DNA of 36,182 bases from an uncultured Eisenbergiella sp. (lineage in GTDB: Bacteria; Bacillota; Clostridia; Lachnospirales; Lachnospiraceae): contig CAJUEL010000047.1 in NCBI GenBank assembly GCA_910585455.1, positions 1 to 36,182 on the forward strand. Reading direction: 5' to 3'. Positions 33,043-36,182 of the stretch are shown one piece after another. Numbering within the stretch: the stretch's first letter is position 1; the number at the start of each line of letters is the position of its first letter. Below the pieces are notes generated by a model that was not told where the DNA came from, made no database searches, and worked only from the letters and a program-made list of their open reading frames with translations. Made by a program: the position numbers and the translations under genes.

Positions 33043-33060
33043 CCACATTTTTAAATGTGG
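33043..33060. promoter_or_regulatory. Palindrome before the DegV ribosome binding site
   Basis: CCACATTT-TT-AAATGTGG is a perfect 8-bp inverted repeat between the DegV promoter and its ribosome binding site. It could be an operator or a leader hairpin; on the plus strand it is followed by TTTT. Confidence 0.5.
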
Positions 33061-33075
33061 TTTTCATTACTACTT

Positions 33076-33105
33076 ATAATAGCACGCAAACCGCCATCTT
33101 GTAAA
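33076..33105 (-). promoter_or_regulatory. DegV promoter
   Basis: TTTACA (33100-33105), an 18-bp spacer and TATTAT (33076-33081) on the minus strand, about 50 bp from the start codon. Confidence 0.5.
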
Positions 33106-33141
33106 GGGCATTTCCGTGTTTTTTACAGTTTTCGCACTGGT

Positions 33142-33165
33142 TTTTTTTCCGCATTCTGGTATACT
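33142..33165 (+). promoter_or_regulatory. Extended -10 promoter for DUF5721 gene
   Basis: TGGTATACT (TATACT at 33160-33165) has the TG extension two bases before the -10 box; the -35 region is only weakly matched (TGGTTT or CTGGTT near 33138). The transcript would carry the short palindromic repeat in its leader. Confidence 0.45.
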
Positions 33166-33200
33166 GAAATGGTCAGCCACAGTTTGGAGACAATTCCAAC

Positions 33201-33230
33201 GTAGCAGTTCAGACAGGTCTGAACCGTTAC
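33201..33230. repeat. Short palindromic repeat, best-preserved copy
   Basis: GTAGC, AGTTCAGAC-AG-GTCTGAACC and GTTAC form a near-complete palindrome of 30 bp. It lies in the leader of the DUF5721 gene. Related copies are at 1311, 11721, 20268 and 27643. Confidence 0.7.
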
Positions 33231-33261
33231 CCGAAATCATTTATCACAGAAAGGATATCCG

Positions 33262-33765
33262 ATGACCTCTTTTCATATCACAGAATTAAAAAATTTTATG
33301 GGCAGACTTTTGGGAACGGACTGTTTTGATTCCTTCCTTCTGGCGGAGGCGAATCTTAAGACCTCTGTAGAATATACCATAGACGGGCACATCAATAAAG
33401 AATTTTATACGAAGGAGGAGCTGGAGGACCCGCAGATCTGCCCCCACGACTTCGCCGCCTGGAGCGCCATGCGCCCCATCTGCTTTGAGATGATCCGTGG
33501 AAAGCGCACGCCCTCCAGTTTCAAATTCGTGCTCCATCTGATGCCGGACTATGTACCCGGCGTCTTAAAAGGCGCCGATGAGTCCCTTTCTCCGGATCAG
33601 GTAAAGGCGCTGGTCCTCACGATCAAATATGACGGCGCTGCCGCCACCATCGTCACCGGAACCGCCTTCCATTCCTTCGTCATGGACAAAACGCTGGACG
33701 CCCAGTGGGACAAGACCATGCGCCAGTTCCTCTCCAAAAAGGGAATTGCCTATACGGAAAAATGA
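33262..33765 (+). CDS. DUF5721-like protein of unknown function
   Basis: A 167-residue soluble protein without signal peptide or membrane helix, starting MTSFHITELKNFMGRLLGTD. The blocks FLLAEANLKTSVEYTIDGHI and NKEFYTKEEL, and KFVLHLMPDYV, match what I recall of the DUF5721 family, which is found mainly in Lachnospiraceae and related Clostridia. Nothing in the sequence reveals an activity. AGAAAGG lies 8-9 nt upstream of the ATG. It stands alone between DegV (divergent) and spoVAE (convergent). Confidence 0.75.
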   Translation: MTSFHITELKNFMGRLLGTDCFDSFLLAEANLKTSVEYTIDGHINKEFYTKEELEDPQICPHDFAAWSAMRPICFEMIRGKRTPSSFKFVLHLMPDYVPGVLKGADESLSPDQVKALVLTIKYDGAAATIVTGTAFHSFVMDKTLDAQWDKTMRQFLSKKGIAYTEK

Positions 33766-33852
33766 GCCCGCCACAGGAAAACGGAAACGGTACGTCGGGG
33801 AAACAGGAAAGCCTTTGCCCTTGCGCTGGCTGTTACCGGCACGCTTTCTTAC

Positions 33853-33877
33853 GGTCTGCGCGATGAACGCGCAGACC
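33853..33877. terminator. GC-rich hairpin between convergent genes
   Basis: GGTCTGCGCG-ATGAA-CGCGCAGACC has a perfect 10-bp stem and lies between the convergent DUF5721 and spoVAE genes, about 90 bp and 20 bp from their stops. The stem is identical to the second hairpin of the repeat at 27659-27683, so it is both a dispersed repeat and a likely bidirectional terminator. Confidence 0.6.
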
Positions 33878-33898
33878 TTTCCTGACTGCTATGATCTC

Positions 33899-34255
33899 TC
33901 ACTTTTTCATTTTCGGATTGAACACCAGGCTCGCCAGATATCCGAAAATGAGCGCCGCCGAGGTTCCCACCGCTCCGGCGGTGAAGCCGCCGGAAAACAG
34001 GCCAAGAAACCCTTTTTCCGCAATGCCTTCCTTCACACCCTTCATCAGAACATTGCCGAACCCCAACAGGGGGACGCTGGCTCCCGCGCCGGCAAATTCC
34101 TGAAACGGTTCATAGATGCCAAGCACGCCCAGCACCGCGCCCGTGCACACCAGAAGCACCATAATGCGCCCCGGCATCAGCTTTGTTTTTTCCATTAAAA
34201 TCTGGACGAGGGCACAAATCAGGCCGCCCACCCAGAAAGCGTTCAGATAATCCAT
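33899..34255 (-). CDS. spoVAE: Stage V sporulation protein AE homologue
   Basis: A 118-residue membrane protein with three or four helices. LNAFWVGGLICALVQILMEK, LMPGRIMVLLV, GVLGIYEPFQEFAGAGASVP and LFSGGFTAGAVG are typical of SpoVAE (SpoVAEB), part of the channel that moves calcium-dipicolinate into and out of spores. The usual partners spoVAC and spoVAD should precede it but do not; the upstream gene is unrelated. GGAGG lies 8 nt before the start. A sporulation-type promoter is visible upstream, so the lone copy is probably expressed in the forespore, perhaps as a paralogue of a full operon elsewhere. Confidence 0.92.
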   Translation of the reverse strand: MDYLNAFWVGGLICALVQILMEKTKLMPGRIMVLLVCTGAVLGVLGIYEPFQEFAGAGASVPLLGFGNVLMKGVKEGIAEKGFLGLFSGGFTAGAVGTSAALIFGYLASLVFNPKMKK

Positions 34256-34276
34256 CGAAGCTGCCTCCTTTTTGCA

Positions 34277-34306
34277 TAGGGTGCGCGGCGTTTGTCTTTT
34301 TTATTC
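34277..34306 (-). promoter_or_regulatory. Possible sigma-G/sigma-F promoter of spoVAE
   Basis: GAATA (34302-34306), 18-bp spacer and CACCCTA (34277-34283) on the minus strand fit the forespore sigma-G pattern (GNATR, about 18 bp, CANNNTA). It is 22 bp upstream of the start codon. Confidence 0.5.
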
Positions 34307-34357
34307 ATTTTTCTGCCAAATCCGGCATAGAATTGCTATTGCTCACAGCGCCGCCGG

Positions 34358-35173
34358 CTATTCCCACTTTCTCCGTAAAATCTCCGATTTCAGAAAAAGT
34401 GTATTCTTCGCGTCCGTTTTCACAGGATGCAGTCTTCCCCGCTTTACCAGGTCGCTGATATTCTGCCGGGAGCATTCCAGAAGCCCTGCCGCTTCCGCCA
34501 CATTGACGACCCGGTACTTTAAGAAGTTTAAAAAATCCGAATAAGCAAGCCCCGCGCTCTCTCCCATCCGATAGAGCGCTTCGTCCTCCACATCCAGATT
34601 TTCCCCCCAACTGATCCCGTAGCCTCCCACCTGCACGCTGACCTGGCAAAACAGCTCTTCTCTGTTCAGAATGGAAGAAAGCGCCGCATTTTGTCCCGCC
34701 GCCCTGCGCATATCGCACTTTTTTGCTTCGCCGTTTTTAAAAAAGACCAGCAAAACCGCGTCGCTCAGCGGAATCACCTCTTCCACCCGACGGGCGTACC
34801 GTTCCGGGAATCTTTCAAAAAGCGTCTCTGGCGCTACAGGGACAAGATAATAGTCATCCTGCGCACAGCGCCCGTTCGCGAGCATCAGCAGGGCGAACTC
34901 ATCATAGACTAAAAGCCCATTGTCCCTCAGAATCTGCCCCAGGTTCTGCCGGTCCGGAGGAACGATGCGCTGCTGCACCCAGAGCCTGCTAAAATAAGCG
35001 TTCACCGTTTTCTTCCCCCGCTTTACAAAGCTGGAAAGGATCAGCGGCGTTTCCCATTCGTCCACATCCTCCAAAAGCTCAATATAGAAAAGCTTTTCCT
35101 TTTCATAATAAATCAGATAGGCCAGATCCTTTTCGCCGCCCTCATCCCCATCCCGGATTGCAAAAGCCTTCAT
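34358..35173 (-). CDS. HipA-N-like/DUF2442/HTH protein, partner of kinase
   Basis: A 271-residue protein with three apparent parts. Residues 18-113 (including PLILSSFVKRGKKTVNAYFS, then ILRDNGLLVYDEFALLM) look like the N-terminal domain of HipA kinases, by pattern only. Residues about 130-205 resemble DUF2442: IPLSDAVLLVFFKNGEAKKC and YGISWGENLDVEDEALY. Residues 220-270 form an excisionase-like helix-turn-helix (NVAEAAGLLECSRQNISDLV, then KRGRLHPVKT). The gene overlaps the 3' end of the HipA-like kinase gene by 32 bp, so they are coupled. The likely job is antitoxin and autoregulator of the kinase; this is inference. The order (kinase first) is reversed relative to hipBA. Confidence 0.72.
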   Translation of the reverse strand: MKAFAIRDGDEGGEKDLAYLIYYEKEKLFYIELLEDVDEWETPLILSSFVKRGKKTVNAYFSRLWVQQRIVPPDRQNLGQILRDNGLLVYDEFALLMLANGRCAQDDYYLVPVAPETLFERFPERYARRVEEVIPLSDAVLLVFFKNGEAKKCDMRRAAGQNAALSSILNREELFCQVSVQVGGYGISWGENLDVEDEALYRMGESAGLAYSDFLNFLKYRVVNVAEAAGLLECSRQNISDLVKRGRLHPVKTDAKNTLFLKSEILRRKWE

Positions 35174-35966
35174 AATAGTGCCACCTTCCTTCGATCATCT
35201 GCCAGATTTTATTCAGCAAAAACTGCGGCGCTGCCTCTGTGAGCCCTTCAAACAAAAACTCCCTGATCTGCCCGTCAGGTGTGGGAAGCGCAAACCGGTG
35301 ATCTGGGGGAATCAGATTCAGATTCTCTTTCACAGAGCCCGAACCCACAAAGCATTGTACCCGCTTATCCTCCATTCCATCCGCCGCTGCCACCTCTTCC
35401 TCCGTCTTACAGCCAAACAATAACGACAAACCGTGATCAAAGAGCGGCGCAAGTCTGATCTCCTTTTTCCTCGCATTCCGCAAAACCTCAATGTTGGCTC
35501 CGTGCCGGTCTCTGTTTAAGATCAGAAAATCCACCACAAGCATCCGGTAAATATATTCCTCCCAGCCGTTGCGAATGCAGAATGCGAGGGGATTTTCCCC
35601 CTCCATGCGCTCCGCCTGATAATAGGTTTCCAGCGCAATTTTCGTTTCGCCTGCCTTTTTATAATCATCGGAAGCGCACAGCCATGTGGTCTGCCGCCTG
35701 CCATCCAGAAGAATGTCCGCATGAATGAGGCGGTAATCCAGATGTTCGATCCCCAGAACGGTGAGCAGCCGGTCCACAATGATCTCATTGACGCACTCAT
35801 GCCCGATAATCCCCTGCATGGAGTCATAATTGGACAATTTGTAATAAATTTTTCTGCCGCCGAGTTCGGAATATGCTTTCAGAAAAGAACCGGCAGTGCC
35901 GGAGGAATTCCGTATTTTGGACCAGGTTAAAAAGGTCAGGTCCTGTTTTTCACAAATCACCTGCAT
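35142..35966 (-). CDS. Minimal HipA-like serine/threonine kinase
   Basis: A 274-residue protein with the HipA kinase core but without the N-terminal HipA domain (classical HipA has about 440 residues). Visible residues: the ATP lysine in KIYYKLSNYD (K43), GHECVNEIIVDRLL, the catalytic loop FLILNRDRHGANIE (D153, N158), and the metal-binding D177 in APLFDHGLSLLF. This resembles the CtkA and HipT class of small HipA kinases. The start at 35966 is chosen for AGGAGG about 11 nt upstream; a TTG at 36005 is poorly supported. It overlaps the partner gene downstream and is likely first in a two-gene toxin-antitoxin-like unit. Confidence 0.8.
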   Translation of the reverse strand: MQVICEKQDLTFLTWSKIRNSSGTAGSFLKAYSELGGRKIYYKLSNYDSMQGIIGHECVNEIIVDRLLTVLGIEHLDYRLIHADILLDGRRQTTWLCASDDYKKAGETKIALETYYQAERMEGENPLAFCIRNGWEEYIYRMLVVDFLILNRDRHGANIEVLRNARKKEIRLAPLFDHGLSLLFGCKTEEEVAAADGMEDKRVQCFVGSGSVKENLNLIPPDHRFALPTPDGQIREFLFEGLTEAAPQFLLNKIWQMIEGRWHYYEGFCNPGWG

Positions 35967-36102
35967 GCCGCTGTTTTCCTCCTTCCCGCTACATGATTTC
36001 AGCAACAGCTCAGCCCCAATGTCATTTCATTTCGTGGCGGACGACCGGAACAGAACGGGAAGGTGGCAGCGGACACAGGCGCGGGAGGGGCAAGAGGGGA
36101 CT

Positions 36103-36182
36103 GGCTGTTTCCGGCCGCGATATCCGAAGCGGGAAATTCCTCAAAATATCAGGATATTCCTGAGCGCCACAGGGCGCAGCCA
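36103..36182. repeat. Long palindrome F (class I), cut by window end
   Basis: Only the left arm is visible. GGCTGTTTCCGGCCGCGATA, TCCGAAGCGGGAAATTCCTC, AAAAT, ATTCC and ACAGGGCGCA follow the same order as in palindromes A and B, and the upstream stretch from about 36060 is G-rich like their outer arms. It lies upstream of the HipA-like kinase gene. The apex and right arm should lie beyond the window. Confidence 0.75.

Overview
The window looks like a chromosomal segment of an endospore-forming, Gram-positive anaerobe of the class Clostridia, most likely family Lachnospiraceae. The evidence is a SpoIID-type protein, a LysM/GH18 spore-type hydrolase, a SpoVAE homologue, DegV, DUF1294 and DUF5721 proteins, a TraX-like protein, a 6S-like RNA, strong AGGAGG ribosome binding sites and TTGACA/TATAAT-type promoters, all in moderately GC-rich DNA. 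No tRNA, rRNA, transposase, phage gene or CRISPR array was seen. Taxonomy is inferred from protein style only.

Layout. 1-2.0 kb: the start of an XRE-type regulator whose HTH looks internally deleted, a MerR regulator with a membrane domain, and a long palindrome. 2.0-6.9 kb: YihY-family membrane protein, SpoIID-like protein, a 6S-like RNA with a clear promoter, and a LysM-GH18 protein. 6.9-16.5 kb: a minus-strand sugar locus. An ECF-like sigma factor is followed by a fused fucokinase/GDP-fucose pyrophosphorylase (salvage), then gmd, GDP-fucose synthase, manC, manA (de novo) and a membrane polyprenyl-phosphate sugar transferase. Together these supply GDP-mannose and GDP-L-fucose by two routes and start a lipid-linked surface glycan. 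16.7-22.9 kb: an MMPL/RND exporter and a membrane-anchored GLUG-repeat surface protein in one operon. 23.7-27.5 kb: a lipid kinase, PAP2 phosphatase, glyA, traX operon. 27.7-32.1 kb: divergent argC and argG sharing a compact ArgR-type control region, with DUF1294 and LytTR regulator genes behind argG. 32.2-34.3 kb: DegV, DUF5721 and an orphan spoVAE. 34.4-36.0 kb: a minimal HipA-type kinase overlapping a three-domain partner (HipA-N-like, DUF2442, HTH).

The most unusual signal is a set of very long imperfect inverted repeats (about 135-390 bp) in intergenic regions: 1594-1980, 22792-22926, 23053-23343, 28821-29054, 29441-29790 and one cut by the window end (from about 36103). Four of them share a core and three a nearly identical asymmetric apex, while their outer arms differ between copies but mirror each other within a copy. 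This is the reverse of a MITE, where the ends are conserved. Three lie in mRNA leaders (argC, argG, MMPL exporter). I know of no named element with this architecture. A second, shorter dispersed palindrome family (core TTCAGACAGGTCTGAA) also recurs.
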